Made by a program: the position numbers and the translations under genes
NCBI RefSeq assembly: GCF_902167145.1
Contig: NC_050098.1
Coordinates: 115,544,207 to 115,608,206 of the forward strand
Origin: Zea mays
Lineage: Eukaryota > Streptophyta > Magnoliopsida > Poales > Poaceae
Length of the DNA: 64,000 nucleotides
Direction: 5' to 3'
The notes under the pieces: model-generated
What the model saw: only the letters and a program-made list of their open reading frames with translations
Database searches by the model: none
Told to the model about the DNA's origin: nothing
Part shown: one piece after another, positions 46,473 through 59,422 of the stretch
Layout: every line of letters starts with the position of its first letter
Position numbering within the stretch: position 1 is the stretch's first letter

Positions 46473-49400
46473 TCAATCGTCTTCCTTCAGAACTTTCTCC
46501 GCAACTTCGATTAGTAGTGTGTCGATGGCTTCGTCTATTGCTGCATTTACCACCCTAAATTCGTCAAGGATCCCCTTTAGCGATGGATCTGCTTCAGGGT
46601 CATATGGTTCTGGTGGTGGAGAAAGTTCCGCTACATAAAGAGATTGTTTAGTGACAAAATGACGAAGGTAAGGAAAAGCGAGGACACATTTTAAAAGTAA
46701 AAACACATACCTATGCGTCGTTCAAGTCCAGCAACCTCTTCGACTTTCCTAGCTGCTTCCTTAGCCCGATGAGCCTAACAAAAACGTAAAATGAGCACAA
46801 ACAATAAGTCACAAATGCGAAAAGTAAGAATTCATAATTTGGAATAACCTCTTCTTCATCATGTTTGGTAGCTTCAACTGCTATCTCCCTCCCACCATTG
46901 AGCCAATCTTTAGAATAAAACTTTCCTCCTAGACTAAAAGCTTTGGCAGAGGGTTCTTTTACATCTTTGGCTGACACTACGAAATCCAGTTGAATTATAA
47001 CCTTCGCATGTTTGCAGCCAGCCTTCTTAAGCAATGACACTACTCCATGGGCTCCTACGCAGGCACAGAAGTCTCCTCGACCAGTGAGGACTTCGTAAAA
47101 AGCTTCAATTTCACCCTCTATCCATTTAATATCCCCTTCCGCATCACCACAAATAAAGTTTTCATCATTTGAAAAGGATTCGACATTAGCAAACATCTTC
47201 TTTAGCTTATCCCAACAATGGATGGCAACATAATAACATTGCTCTTTAGAGTTCTAAAGTTCATCAGCATTCTTTTGAACTCTATTCCATTTAGTCTCGG
47301 TTATTACACGTTTTTCCTTTTCAACTTCAAAATTCTCACTCACTTCATCAAGCTTTTTTCTAATCTTAACACTTCAAACTTATGAAGCTCTACTTGCGCA
47401 GATAGTGCATATTCTAAGTCGACTATGCACTTTGCATCATCTTCCTTTTCTTTCTCTAGCTTCAAAATTTTCGAGTGTCCTTCAGAAAGTTTAGCCAAAT
47501 CAACTTGGCTCTTGTTCAGCTTTTCAACTAAAGAAAGAAAGATTTTGTCTTTTTCAACAGCTTGATGCCGAAGGTCTATAACTTCGGATCGTAAATTTCT
47601 AAAGGCTATCCGGTTACTCTCATCTTCGGCATATTTCTATGCTTTTAAAGCTTTGCTTAAGATAAGTCCCTAATAATAACAAAATAAAAATAATAAATAT
47701 CATAGACATTTTGCTAATTGGTAAACTAAAAAGAAAGGTAAAATATAGAAACCTTCAAGTTATTGTACGCTAGGCAGTCGACGAGTTGATCCTTTGGCAT
47801 GGCAGATAATCCAAACTCAAGTTTCGAATAACCCATGTTATCCATTATTTCACGACAAACATCTATCTCTATTATCTAGGAGGCAGTACAGATAGTCGTC
47901 TTCGTCGTTGCCTCCATAAACTAGAGAGCCTCGAGGATATTTTAGGTCTCGGACATAGTGTTGCACCTCGACAATTTGTTCTTTACTTAACTTCTTTCCC
48001 GAAGAATGACGAACAATATATTCAAGATCTTCAAATGACGATGCCTCGGGTGCTGATAAATTTTCTTTCTCTAGCAGCTTATCTGAATAACGTCTTTCCA
48101 AAATGGATCCAGAGGGATCGGCTCCCTCCAAGCCAGGATTGATCTTAGTATTAGTAACCATCTTTGGCTCCTCCACTACATCTTCGGAAATTACAGAAAC
48201 CTTCGGCACTACAGATGGTGTCATCTTTGAAGGTCTCAGAATGACTTCTAGTACATTGGTCATTCTTTTTCCCTTCTTAGGAGTTCCAGCTGGGGCAGAT
48301 GTTGCCTCTGGCTGCTTTTGTACCTTCAGGAATTCTAGCATCTTTGGCTCCATGTCAGCCTTAGATGTTTCAGCAGATGATTTATTGATCTCCTCCTGCT
48401 CATGTACAAAAATTCAAAAGGTTTAATAAGGAGGATGCCAGCAAGAAAGTTCAATGTTGAATTTAAAAAGTAAAAATCTTTACCTTCGAAGGCAAAACAA
48501 TCTCAGTAACTGGCAAGGCAGGCAGCTTTGCTGCCCTTTCCGCATAATATGACCTTGAACGATGAGTCAGAATCTTTACTTTTTCTGCTTCGGCGCAGCA
48601 GAAGAAACCTTCAGTGCACTTTTTCTCTTTAGCCCTTTTCGGACAACGAAACATTAATCAGGGTAAATAAATCCAATGGCATCAAAAACCTTGTTTAATC
48701 TTCTTCTTCCTCGGGCACTAAAGGCGGTACTCATAGCTTCGTCCTCAGCTTGGTGTAGGCCCCTAACAATTCATCACTAGTTGCTTCGATGGCATCAAGC
48801 CATTCGTTGTCTGGCTCACCAAATTGATTTATATAGCGATAAGTATACTTCAGATATATCAAACTACTTCTTTTGGCACTTTGACTCGGACTAGACCAGT
48901 ATCCTTCAGCATTTCCCAGTCAGCAGTCAGAGGCCACACCTTGAAGGCTATATGCTCCCACACTAAGTCTCTAGTTTTGATGTAGCTGTAGACAGCGTTA
49001 AACGTTGCCAGGTAGGCTTGAGATTTTTTTCGTGTTCACAATAGCCGGTCTCTTTATTCCGAAGCAGGATCAGATGGGCCATTGGATTACATCTTAACAT
49101 CACTTCTCTGGCTTAGGTCGTTCTTCACATAAAACCTTTGCTTCATCCACGAGCCCGACCATTTCTTTCGAAAGGTTGGCACGGGATACCTGACATCTGG
49201 TCGGTACACAAAGGTCTAACATCCAAAGTTATTGTGATATTGCTCTTTTCCAATGGCCTTCGTCGAGTAGGACAACTCATGAATATTGCAAAATCAATCA
49301 GCATATGGTTCCAGTCCTTGGCTCCTTATTGCCTAGATGAAGATTCCAACTCTAATCAAAGCTTCAGAAGTAAGCTGATGAATAAATATTTCAAACTTTT

Positions 49401-49817
49401 TAAGACTTCAACCATCATCTTATGCAGGGGCAAGCGCAGCCTAGCTTTCATCAAGCTTCAAAAAACCACCACCTCATCTTTCTTAGGAAGAGGAACGATA
49501 TTTTCACCTCCGATTCTCAGTATAGATACATCATGAAAATACCTACCATTCATGACCTCAACATGCCCTTTCTTAACGGTCAATTTCGCGAAGACCACAT
49601 GGCTTGGCCTCCACGGGCGATCTTCGGCATCATCATTACCACTATCAATATCAAAATCCTCGTTGTCTCCAAAATCTTCAGATAGCCCGGCCAAAATCTC
49701 ATCGGTTATTTTTTCAACGTTGGTCTTTTCCAAAATCTTCGACATCATCATTATCTTTTCCATAGCTTCATAAAACCCAACCAATGTTGCGTCCTCACTC
49801 CTCTTACCTTCGGCCAT
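46473..49817 (-). pseudogene. Antisense spliced gene of F: gypsy-type transposon domain plus coiled coil, decayed
   Basis: Runs against the LTR orientation of F. Start ATG 49817; the first open part ends at a stop at 49458 after an acidic region and a block (ILRIGGENIVPLPKKDEVVVF) typical of the PF04195-like domain, which continues with stops to about 49130. A middle part (48353-47850) and a coiled coil (about 47650-47220, frame interrupted) follow. The last exons are clear: ...-46849, 46711-46774, 46473-46630, with introns of 74 and 80 bp bearing GT-AG ends and keeping phase to the stop at 46473. Same layout as the C antisense gene, but sequence is very different. Confidence 0.7.
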
Positions 49818-50083
49818 CCCAACTTAAATCAAAGAAACAACCAAAGCTAAAAAGCAAATGCAATTGCAATGGTTCGGAAAAAATAGCTACGCAAGCCAGT
49901 GGCACAACAAATGTTTTATCATGACCCTCATATGTATATACAGAAAACCATTGCAAAGTGGCCCCCACAACTCAGAAAATTTTGCTATTCTAGCGAAGGG
50001 AAGGTGTTTTTTCGGACCTTCGGCATAAGGCTTTCGTTCATTCCACAGTCTGAGTTTGTTACAAAGAAATAAACTAACACTAT

Positions 50084-50093
50084 GAGGGGCTAC
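50084..50093 (+). promoter_or_regulatory. Polypurine tract of element F
   Basis: GAGGGGCTAC directly before the LTR start TGTTGGGG; it fixes the plus orientation of F. Confidence 0.8.
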
Positions 50094-50763
50094 TGTTGGG
50101 GGGCTTCATCTTTTGAAGGTATTCAAAAACACGATTAACCATTGGTTATCAACATGTTGTCATGTATTGCAGGAGCTTCGGTGCCAGAACACCTTCGATG
50201 TGGAACGATGGAAGGGTGACGAAGCTAGCTTCGTCATAACAACACAGGAAGACGGTGTAATAAGAAGGTGTCATCCTGAAAGTTGAAAGCAAAAGACAAT
50301 GTTGCCCTTGTGTTATTTGTAAATTATGTGTGTAATCCTTGTGGGTATAAATGTAATTTCGTATGAAGCTGTACGAATTCCTATAAATAGATTAACAATG
50401 CCCTGCATAAAGTACCTTTGGAAGGACTAGACAATTGTTGTGTGTAATCCTTACTCTAGAGCACCTTCGTTCTAACTCACTTTGTAAAGCTGAAGGTACG
50501 ATCGTAAATTCATTATACGAAAGAGAAAAAATGTGATAAGGATAAATCTGGGATGAGTTGTCATGTCTTAACTCCTTTACATTTCTTACATATTTACTTA
50601 TTTATGCAACTAAGTCATAATTTATACAGTTAAGTCTTAACCTTCGTCTTCGAAGGAGTTATCTCGAAGGGATAACTGCTTGAGGACGAAGGTTGACTAT
50701 CTTTTTAATATTGTGTTGCCTTGTTTTTTATTGGGTATAGCCATTGAGAACAAGTGACCAACA
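50094..50763 (+). repeat. Element F 3' LTR (670 bp)
   Basis: TG...CA ends, TATAAATA at 50392-50399, rich in CTTCG/CGAAG. The right border at 50763 is judged from the CCAACA end and the break to AT-rich DNA. Confidence 0.8.
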
Positions 50764-50913
50764 ACTATAGTATTTCAAAACTGCATTACCAAACATGACC
50801 TTATTTGCACCCTTATCTATTTGCATAGATAGGTGGCTTTTATGGTCGGTTTATCAAAACTGAAAAGTCAACAATTGAACACCACCACTAATTAAAGAAC
50901 CCTTCTTCCATAT
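50764..50913. other. Unassigned spacer between F and G
   Basis: 150 bp of AT-rich DNA with no gene or repeat I can identify. It may be older host DNA or another decayed element. Confidence 0.5.
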
Positions 50914-51223
50914 TGTAACACCCCAGGTGTTTATATTCCGCTCGACAACGAGTAAACGGACGCTAAATTTTAATCATCTTCGCCTATCGCTATTTTAATA
51001 TTGCGTCGGTTTCGTCTGTCGCGAGTGCGACATCATTTTTATTTTTATCTATCCGGGCTCTTCCGAAATTTTCGTATTGTTCGGAACATAGTCGTTCCGA
51101 AAATCGGTGCGTTCGGTGGTTATTTAAAATACGTCGCTCGCGCGAATACAAATTTGGAGCCTCGATCGACTCTTGATATTTTTATCCCGGGCAAATTAAT
51201 TGGAACTCGTCGACTAAGGTTTT
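50914..51223 (+). repeat. Element G: LTR fragment cut by B
   Basis: Begins TGTAACACCCCAGGTGT, a start shared in part with the H LTR (TGTGACACCCCAGGTGTC) and common in Tekay-type LTRs. Runs to the B insertion, whose likely target duplication copy is GTTTT (51219-51223). The continuation lies past B and E, outside the window. Confidence 0.55.
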
Positions 51224-52822
51224 TGTCGGGGACCATAATTAGGGGTACCCTCAAGGCTCCTAAATCTCAGCTGGTAACCCCCATCAGCACAAAGCTGCAA
51301 AGGCCTGATGGGTGCAACTAAGTCAAGGATCGGTCCATTCGAGGGACGCGATCATGCCTCGCCCGAGCCCAGCCTCGGGCAAGGGCAGCCGACCCCGGAG
51401 GATCTACGTCTCACCCGAGGCCCCCCTCCAGCAACCACACCGTCGGCTCGTCCGAGGCCCAGCCTTCACCAAGAAGCAACCTTGGCCAAATCGCCACGCC
51501 AACCGACCAAATCGCAGGAGCATTTAATGCAAAGATGGCCTGACACCTTTATCCTGACGCGTGCCCTCCAGTCGACAGAGCCGAAGTGACCGCAGTCACT
51601 TCGCCGCTCCACTGACCGCTCTGACAAGAGGACAGCGCCGCCTGCGCTGCTCCGACTGCTGTGCCACTCGACAGAGTGAGGCTGACAGCAGCCAAGTCCG
51701 GCCCTAGGCACCATGGGAAACTCCGCTCCGCCCGACCCAGGGCTCGGACTCGGGCTCAGCCCCGGAAGACGACGAACTTCGTTCCGCCCGACCCCAGGGC
51801 TCGGACTCGGGCTCAGCCCCGGAAGACGACGAACTCCGCTCCGCCCGACCCCAGGGCTCGGACTCGGGCTCAGCCCCGGAAGACGATGAACTCCGTTCCG
51901 CCCGACCCCAGGGCTCGGACTCGGGCTCAGCCCCGGAAGACGACGAACTCCGCTCCGCCCGACCCCAGGGCTTGGACTAAGGCTCAGCCCCGGAAGACGA
52001 CGAACTCCGCTTCGCTCGATCCCAGGGCTCGGACTCAGCCCTGGCCTCAGCCGACGGTCTCCACCTCGCCCGACCCAGGGGCTCGGACTCGACCTCGACC
52101 TCGACCTCGGAGGAGCCTCCACATCGCCCAACCTAGGGCACCACGGACCGACCACATCGACAGGAGGCGCCATCATTACCCTACCCCAAGCTGACTTAGG
52201 CTACGGGGAACAAGACCGGCGTCCCATCTGGCTCGCTCCGCCAGACAAGTAATGATGGCGCCCGCACGCTCTGTGACGACGGCGGCTTTTAGCCTCCTTA
52301 CGGAAGCAGGAGGACGTCAGCAAGGACTCGACAGCCCCGACAGTTGTCCTTCCGCTAGGCTCCAGCGCTCCTCCGACGGCCACGACACCACACGGACCGG
52401 GTGCCAAAACCTCTCCGGCTGCCACGATGGCATGTACTTAGGGCGCTAGCTCTCCTCCGCTAGACACGTTAGCACACTGATACACCCCTCATTGTACACC
52501 TGGATCCTCTCCTTGTGCCTATAAAAGGAAGGACCAGGGCCCTCTTAGAGAAGGTTGGCCGCGCGGGGAAAGGACGGGACAGGCGCTCGCGTGAGGCCGC
52601 TCGCTCCCGCCCGCGTGGACGCTTGTAACCCCCTACTGCAAGCGCACCCGACCTGGGCGCGGGACAAACACGAAGGCCGCGGGATTTCCACCTCTCACGC
52701 CCGTCTCCCTCCGGCTGCCTTCCCCCCTTCGCGCTCTGTCTCGCGCCGACCCATCTGGGCTGGGGCACGCGGCGACAGTTTACTCGTCGGTCCAGGGACC
52801 CCCCGGTCTCGAAACGCCGACA
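51224..52822 (+). repeat. Element B 5' LTR (1,599 bp)
   Basis: Starts TGTCGGGGACCATAATT, ends CCGACA. Holds five to six 57-bp units (marker AGGGCTCGGACT at 51739, 51796, 51853, 51910, with diverged ones at 51967 and 52024) and TATAAAAG at 52520-52527. The 196-bp shortfall against the A LTR is about three and a half repeat units. Confidence 0.93.
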
Positions 52823-52824
52823 GT

Positions 52825-52842
52825 TGGCGCGCCAGGTAGGGG
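52825..52842 (+). promoter_or_regulatory. Primer binding site of element B
   Basis: TGGCGCGCCAGGTAGGGG, identical to A and C, two nt after the LTR. Confidence 0.87.
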
Positions 52843-52882
52843 CCTGCTGCGTGTTGACGAACAGCTTCCCGTCAAGCTCCAG

Positions 52883-55800
52883 ATGGGCAGTCTCCAGCAA
52901 CCTTTCCAGCCCGGGACGGTGCTCCGTTTCGGGAGTCTTGAGTTCATGTCCCTCGACGGCAGCTATGACATGATACTCCTTCCCCCGCCGTGCGACAGCG
53001 ACAATGGTGGCCGACAGCCCGCCCGCCGGCGGCGGAATCGACGACGTCTTCCCCGCGTGGTGGAAGAACAACATTCGAGCTCACCCCGTCCCCTCCCCCG
53101 CCGACGGAGGAGGAGGCGGGGCAACCAAGGCCAAGCAGGAGACGGCACCTCGTCGGCTGTCGAGCGAGTCGACGGCACCGGCGCCCCAACGGGGGGCACG
53201 TCGGGCATCGACCTCGCGTCTGAGACAAAGACGAGTGCCGTCTCCCCGCAACACGCCTATCCCAAGCAAACGGACGACGCCAGCACGCTCGCGAAAGGCT
53301 TGCTGGGCGTCACCCTCGTACCTGAGATGACGGTGCAGTCAGTCCCTGACATGACTTCGTCACCGCCCATCGACCAAGAGGTACCCACCGATTCCCATCT
53401 CACGCCTTTTGGATTCAGCCTCGACCCGCCAAGCGACTTCGCTTTGGTGGACGCTCTCGTAGAGGCGAGTCCAAACCCTCTGGGGTATCGTATGCGGTCA
53501 CCCTAGGACCGGCTGACGGACGTCTCGACCTACGGGCCCTCAGGGTCCGAGGAAGATGACGAGCCCGACTTCTGTTGGGATTTCTCCGGACTTGGCAACC
53601 CTAGTGCCATGCGGGACTTTATGACCGCATGTGACTACTGCCTTTCCGACTGTTCCGACGGTAGCCGCAGCCTCGGCGACGAGGACTGTGGCCCAAGTCG
53701 TGAATGTTTCCACGTCGATCTAGGGGGTCCCAACGAAGGCAACCATCTTGGTATGCCGGAGAACGGTGACCTCCCTAGGCCTGTGCCTCATGTTGACATC
53801 CTACGGGAGCTAGCTGTGGTCCCCGTTCCGGCGGGGGGTCATGACCCACAGCTCGAGCAAATCCGCGGGGTGCAGGCCACGCTCGACGAGGGAGCGGGAA
53901 CACTTGAGCCGATCCGCCGGGACGTCGGGCAGGAATGGGCGGGCCAACCTCCGGCTGGAGAAGTGCGTCATCTACCCCAGGGTATCCAGCACCGCATCGC
54001 CGACGATGTCAGGGTAAGGCCGCCACCCACTTCCAGTGGAGTCGGCCAGAACCTGGCTGCAGCGGCAATGCTTCTCCTCGCGATGCCGGAGCCATCAACC
54101 ACCGAGGGGCGGCGAATTCAGGGAGAGCTCAAGAATCTCCTGGAGGGCGCCACGGTCCGACGGGCCGAAAGCTCCGCCTCCCGAAGGCAGGGGTACCCCT
54201 CGGAACATCGTGCCGCGACTTCCCGATTCATGCGGGAAGCCTCGGTCCACACCGGGCGCACGCGCAACACAGCGCCTGCGGCCCCGGGTCGCCTCGGCAA
54301 CGAGCACCACCACCACAACCGTCGGGACCACCTCAACGAGAGGGTGCGCCGAGGCTACCACCCCAGGCATGGGGGGCGCTACGACAGCGGGGAGGATCGG
54401 AGTCCCTCGCTCGAACCACCCGGTCCGCAGGCTTTCAGCCGCGCCATACGACGGGCGCCGTTCCTGACCCGGTTCCGAACCCCGACTACTATCACAAAGT
54501 ACTCGGGGGAGACGAGACCGGAACTGTGGCTCGCGGACTACCGGCTGGCCTGCCAACTGGGTGGAATGGACGATGACAACCTCATCATCCGCAACCTCCC
54601 CCTGTTCCTCTCCGACACCGCTCGCGCCTGGTTGGAGCACCTGCCTCCGGGGCAGATCTCCAACTGGGACGACCTGGTCCAAGCCTTCGCCGGCAATTTC
54701 CAGGGCACGTACGTGCGCCCTGGGAACTCCTGGGATCTCCGGAGCTGCCGACAGCAGCCGGGAGAGTCTCTCCGGGACTACATTCGACGATTCTCAAAGC
54801 AGCGCACCGAGCTGCCCAACATCACCGATTCAGATGTCATCGGCGCGTTCCTCGCCGGCACCACCTGCCGCGACCTGGTGAGCAAGCTGGGTCGCAAGAC
54901 CCCCACTAGGGCGAGCGAGCTGATGGACATCGCCACCAAGTTCGCCTCTGGCCAGGAGGCGGTTGAGGCTATCTTCCGGAAGGACAAGCAGCCCTAGGGC
55001 CACCCACCGGAAGATGCCCCCGAGGCATCAACTCAGCGCGGTGCCAAGAAGAAAGGCAAGAAGAAGTCGCAAGCGAAACGTGACGTCGCCGACGCGGACC
55101 TTGTCGCCGCCGCCGAGTACAAGAACCCTCGGAAACCCCCCGGAGGTGCCAACCTCTTCGACAAGATGCTCAAGGAGCCGTGCCCCTATCATCAGGGGCC
55201 CGTCAAGCACACCCTTGAGGAGTGCGCTATGCTTCGGCGCCACTTCCACAGGGCCGGGCCACCCGCGGAGGGTGGCAGGGCTCGCGACGATGATAAGAAG
55301 GAAGATCACCAGGCAGGAGAGTTCCCCGAGGTCCGCGATTGCTTCATGATCTACGGTGGGCAAGCGGCGAACACCTCGGCTCGGCACCGCAAGCAAGAGC
55401 GTCGGAAGGTCTGTTCGGCGAAGGTGGCGGCGCCAGTCTACCTAGACTGGTCCGACAAGCCCATCACCTTTGACCAAGCCGACCACCCCGACCGCGTGCC
55501 GAGCCCGGGGAAATACCCGCTCGTCGTCGACCCCGTCATCGGCAACGTCAGGCTCACCAAGGTCCTCATGGACGGAGGCAGCAGCCTCAACATCATCTAC
55601 GCCGAGACCCTCGGGCTCCTACGTGTTGATCTGTCCTCGGTCCGAGCAGGCGCTGCGCCTTTCCACGGGATCATCCCCGGGAAACGCGTCCAGCCCCTCG
55701 GACAACTCGATCTTCCCGTCTGCTTTGGGACACCCTCCAACTTCCGAAGGGAGACCCTCACGTTCGAGGTGGTCGGGTTCCGAGGAACCTACCACGCAGT

Positions 55801-56131
55801 ACTGGGGAGGCCATGCTACGCGAAGTTCATGGTTGTCCCCAACTACACCTACCTCAAGCTCAAGATGCCGGGCCCCAACGGGGTCATCACCGTCGGCCCC
55901 ACGTACCGACACGCGTTTGAATGCGACGCAGAGTGCGTGGAGTACGCCGAGGCCCTCACTGAATCCAAGGCCCTCATCGCCAACCTGGAGAGCTTCTCTA
56001 AGGAGGTGCCAGACGTGAAGCACCACGCCGGCAACTTCGAGCCAGCGGAGACGGTTAAGTCCGTCCCCCTCGACCTCAGCAGCGACGCCTCCAAGCAGAT
56101 CCAGATCGGCTCCGAGCTCGATCCCAAATAG
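52883..56131 (+). pseudogene. gag: Element B gag-protease, two nonsense codons
   Basis: Starts ATG 52883, 40 nt past the primer site, at the codon matching A. Order as in A: acidic N-terminal part, capsid, lysine-rich stretch, CHHC finger (CPYH...H....C near 55180), protease with LMDGGS. Private stops are TAG 53504-53506 (Trp in A) and TAG 54995-54997 (Gln in A). The terminal TAG 56129-56131 is the shared one. No frameshift found. Confidence 0.9.
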
Positions 56132-59100
56132 GAAGCAGTGCTCGTCGACTTTCTCCACGCGAAAGCCGATGTTTTCGCGTGGAGTCCCTCGAACATGCCC
56201 GTCATACCGAGGGATGTCGCCGAGCACTCGCTGGATATCCGATCTGGAGCCCGACCCGTGAAGCAGCCTCTGCGCCGATTCGACGAAGAAAAGCGCAGAG
56301 CCATAGGCGAGGAGATCCACAAGCTAATGGCGGCAGGGTTCATCAAAGAGGTATTCCATCCCGAATGGCTTGCCAACCCTGTGCTTGTGAGAAAGAAAGG
56401 AGGGAAATGGCGGATGTGTGTAGACTACACTGGTCTAAACAAAGCATGTCCGAAGGTTCCCTACCCTCTGCCTCGCATCGATCAAATCGTGGATTCCACT
56501 GCTGGGTGCGAAACCCTGTCTTTCCTCGATGCCTAATCGGGGTATCATCAAATCAGGATGAAAGAGTCCGACCAGCTCGCGACTTCTTTCATCACACCCT
56601 TCGGCATGTACTGCTATGTCACCATGCCGTTCGGCTTGAGGAATGCGGGTGCGACGTACCAATGGTGCATGAACCATGTGTTCGGCGAACACATTGGCCG
56701 GACGGTCGAGGCCTACGTCGATGACATCGTAGTCAAGACGAGGAAAGCCTCTGACCTCCTTTCCGACCTTGAAGTGACATTCCGATGTCTCAAGGCGAAA
56801 GGCGTGAAGCTTAATCCCGAGAAGTGTGTCTTCGGGGTTCCTCGAGGCATGCTCTTGGGGTTCATCGTCTCCGAGCGGGGCATCGAGGCCAACCCGGAGA
56901 AGATCGCGGCCATCACCAGCATGGGGCCCATCAAGGACTTGAAAGGCGTACAGAGAGTCACGGGGTGCCTTGCGGCTCTGAGCCGCTTCATCTCGCGCCT
57001 CGGCGAAAGAGGCCTGCCCCTGTACCGCCTCTTAAGGAAGGCCGAGTGCTTCACTTGGACCCCTGAGGCCGAGGAAGCCCTCAGGAACCTGAAGGCGCTC
57101 CTCACGAACGCGCCCATCTTGGTGCCTCCCGATGCCGGAGAAGCCCTCTTGATCTACGTCGCCGCGAGCACTCAGGTGGTTAGCGCCGCGATTGTGGTTG
57201 AGAGACGAGAAGAGGGGCATGCATTGCCCGTCCAGAGGCCAGTCTACTTCATCAGCGAGGTACTGTCCAAGACCAAGATCCGCTACCCACAAATCCAGAA
57301 GCTGCTGTACGCGGTGATCCTGACGCGGCGGAAGTTGCGACACTACTTCGAGTCTCATCCGGTAACTGCTGTGTCATCCTTCCCCCTGGGAGAGATCATC
57401 CAGTGCCGAGAGGCCTCGGGTAGAATCGCAAAGTGGGCGGTGGAAATTATGGGCGAAACGATCTCGTTTGCCCCTCGGAAGGCCATCAAGTCCCAGGTCT
57501 TGGCGGACTTCGTGGCTGAATGGGTCGACACCCAGCTCCCAACAGTTCTAATCCAACCGGAACTCTGGACCATGTTCTTCGACGGGTCGCTGATGAAGAC
57601 AGGAGCAGGCGCAGGCCTGCTCTTCATCTCGCCCCTCGAGAAGCACCTACGCTACGTGCTACGCCTCCACTTCCCGGCGTCCAACAATGTGGCTGAGTAC
57701 GAGGCTTTGGTCAACGGATTGCACATCGCCATCGAGCTAGGGGTCCGACGCCTCGACGCTCACGGTGACTCGCAACTCGTCATCGACCAAGTCATGAAGA
57801 ACTCCCACTGCCGCGACCCGAAGATGGAAGCCTACTGCGATGAGGTTCGGCGCCTGGAAGACAAGTTCTACGGGCTCGAGCTCAACCACATCGCCCGACG
57901 CTACAACGAGACTGCGGACGAGCTGGCTAAAATAGCCTCGGGGCGAACAACGGTTCCCCCGAACGTCTTCTCCCGAGACCTGCATCGACCCTCCGTCAAG
58001 ACCGACGACACGCCTGAGCCCGAGAAGGCCTCGGCTCAGTCCGAGGTACCCTCGGCTCAGTCCGAGGTACCTTCGGCACAGTCCGAGGTACCCTCGGCTC
58101 GGCCCGAGGTACCCTCGGCCCCCGAGGGTGAGGCACTGCGCATCGAGGAGGAGCGAAGCGGGGTCACGCCTAATCGAAACTGGCTAACCCCGTACCTGCA
58201 ATATCTCCACCGAGGAGAGCTACCCCTCGACCGAGCCGAAGCTCGACGGTTGGCGCGGCGCGCCAAGTCGTTCGTCTTGCTGGGAGATGGGAAGGAGCTC
58301 TACCACCGCAGCCCCTCAGGCATCCTCCAGCGATGCATCCCCATCGCCGAAGGTCAGGAGCTCCTACAAGAGATACACTCGGGGGCTTGCGGCCATCACA
58401 CAGCACCTCGAGCCCTTGTCGGAAACGCCTTCCGGCAAGGTTTCTACTAGCCGACGGCGGTGGCCGACGCCACTAGAATTGTCCGCACCTGCGAAGGGTG
58501 TCAGTTCTACGCAAGGCAGACCCACCTGCCCGCTCAGGCCCTACAGACGATACCCATCACCTGGCCTTTTGCTGTGTGGGGTCTGGACCTCGTCGGCCCC
58601 TTGCAGAAGGCACTCGGGGGCTATACGCACCTGTTGGTCGCCATTGACAAATTCTCCAAGTGGATCGAGGTCCGACCCCTAAACAACATCAGGTCCGAAC
58701 AGGCGGTGGCGTTCTTCACCAACATCATCCATCGCTTTGGGGTCCCGAACTCCATCATCACCGACAACGGCACCCAGTTCACCGGTAGAAAGTTCCTGGA
58801 CTTCTGCGAGGATCACCACATCCGGGTGGACTGGGCCGCCGTGGCTCACCCCATGACGAATGGGCAAGTAGAGCGTGCCAACGGCATGATTCTACAAGGA
58901 CTCAAGCCTCGGATCTACAACGACCTCAACAAGTTCGGCAAGCGATGGATGAAGGAACTCCCCTCGGTGGTCTGGAGTCTGAGGACAACGCCGAGCTGAG
59001 CCACGGGCTTCACGCCGTTCTTTCTAGTCTATGGGGCCGAGGCCATCTTGCCCACAGACTTAGAATATGGTTCCCCGAGGACGAGGGCCTACGCCGACCA

Positions 59101-59422
59101 AAGCAACCAAGCTAATCGAGAAGACTCTCTAGACCAGCTAGAAGAGGCTCGGGACATGGCCTTACTACACTCGGCGCGGTACCAGCAGTCCCTGCGACGC
59201 TACCAAGCCCGAGGGGTCCGGTCCCGAGACCTCCAGGTGGGCGACCTGGTGCTTTGGCTACGACAAGACGCCCAAGGGCGGCACAAGCTCACGCCTCCCT
59301 GGGAAGGGTCGTTCGTCATCGCCAAAGTTCTGAAGCCCGGAACGTACAAGCTGGCCAACAGTCAAGGCGAGGTCTACAGCAACGCTTGGAACATCCAACA
59401 GCTACGTCGCTTCTACCCTTAA
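56132..59422 (+). pseudogene. pol: Element B pol: RT, double RNase H, integrase, three nonsense codons
   Basis: In frame with gag-protease across the shared TAG. RT with YVDD (near 56720), degenerate RNase H, second RNase H (FDGS, AEYEAL, GDSQLV, ADELA), EVPSAQS repeats, integrase with HHCC finger and GLDLVG/TDNGTQF/QVERANG, ending TAA 59420-59422. Private stops: TAA 56534 (Tyr in A, in the FLDAYSGYHQ block), TAG 58448 (Trp in A), TGA 58997 (Arg in A). Apart from these the frame is open throughout. Confidence 0.92.

Larger units (their letters stand above)
46208..50763 (+). mobile_element. Element F: Tat-clade Ty3/Gypsy element, 3' part only
   Basis: The 3' LTR (50094-50763), polypurine tract and long 3' region with an antisense spliced gene are present; gag-pol should lie beyond element D outside the window. 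LTR ends TGTTGGGGGGC and GACCAACA. The antisense gene and end sequence recall the maize Cinful/Zeon group, moderate to low confidence. It is the oldest visible layer of the left nest and its gene is heavily decayed. Confidence 0.75.

Noticed and set aside
50764..50913. Possible host gene remnant between F and G
   Set aside because: 150 bp, AT-rich, no frame, no splice or promoter signal.
51466..52176. Minus-strand 236-codon frame over the B LTR
   Set aside because: It is the 57-bp array read in the other direction.
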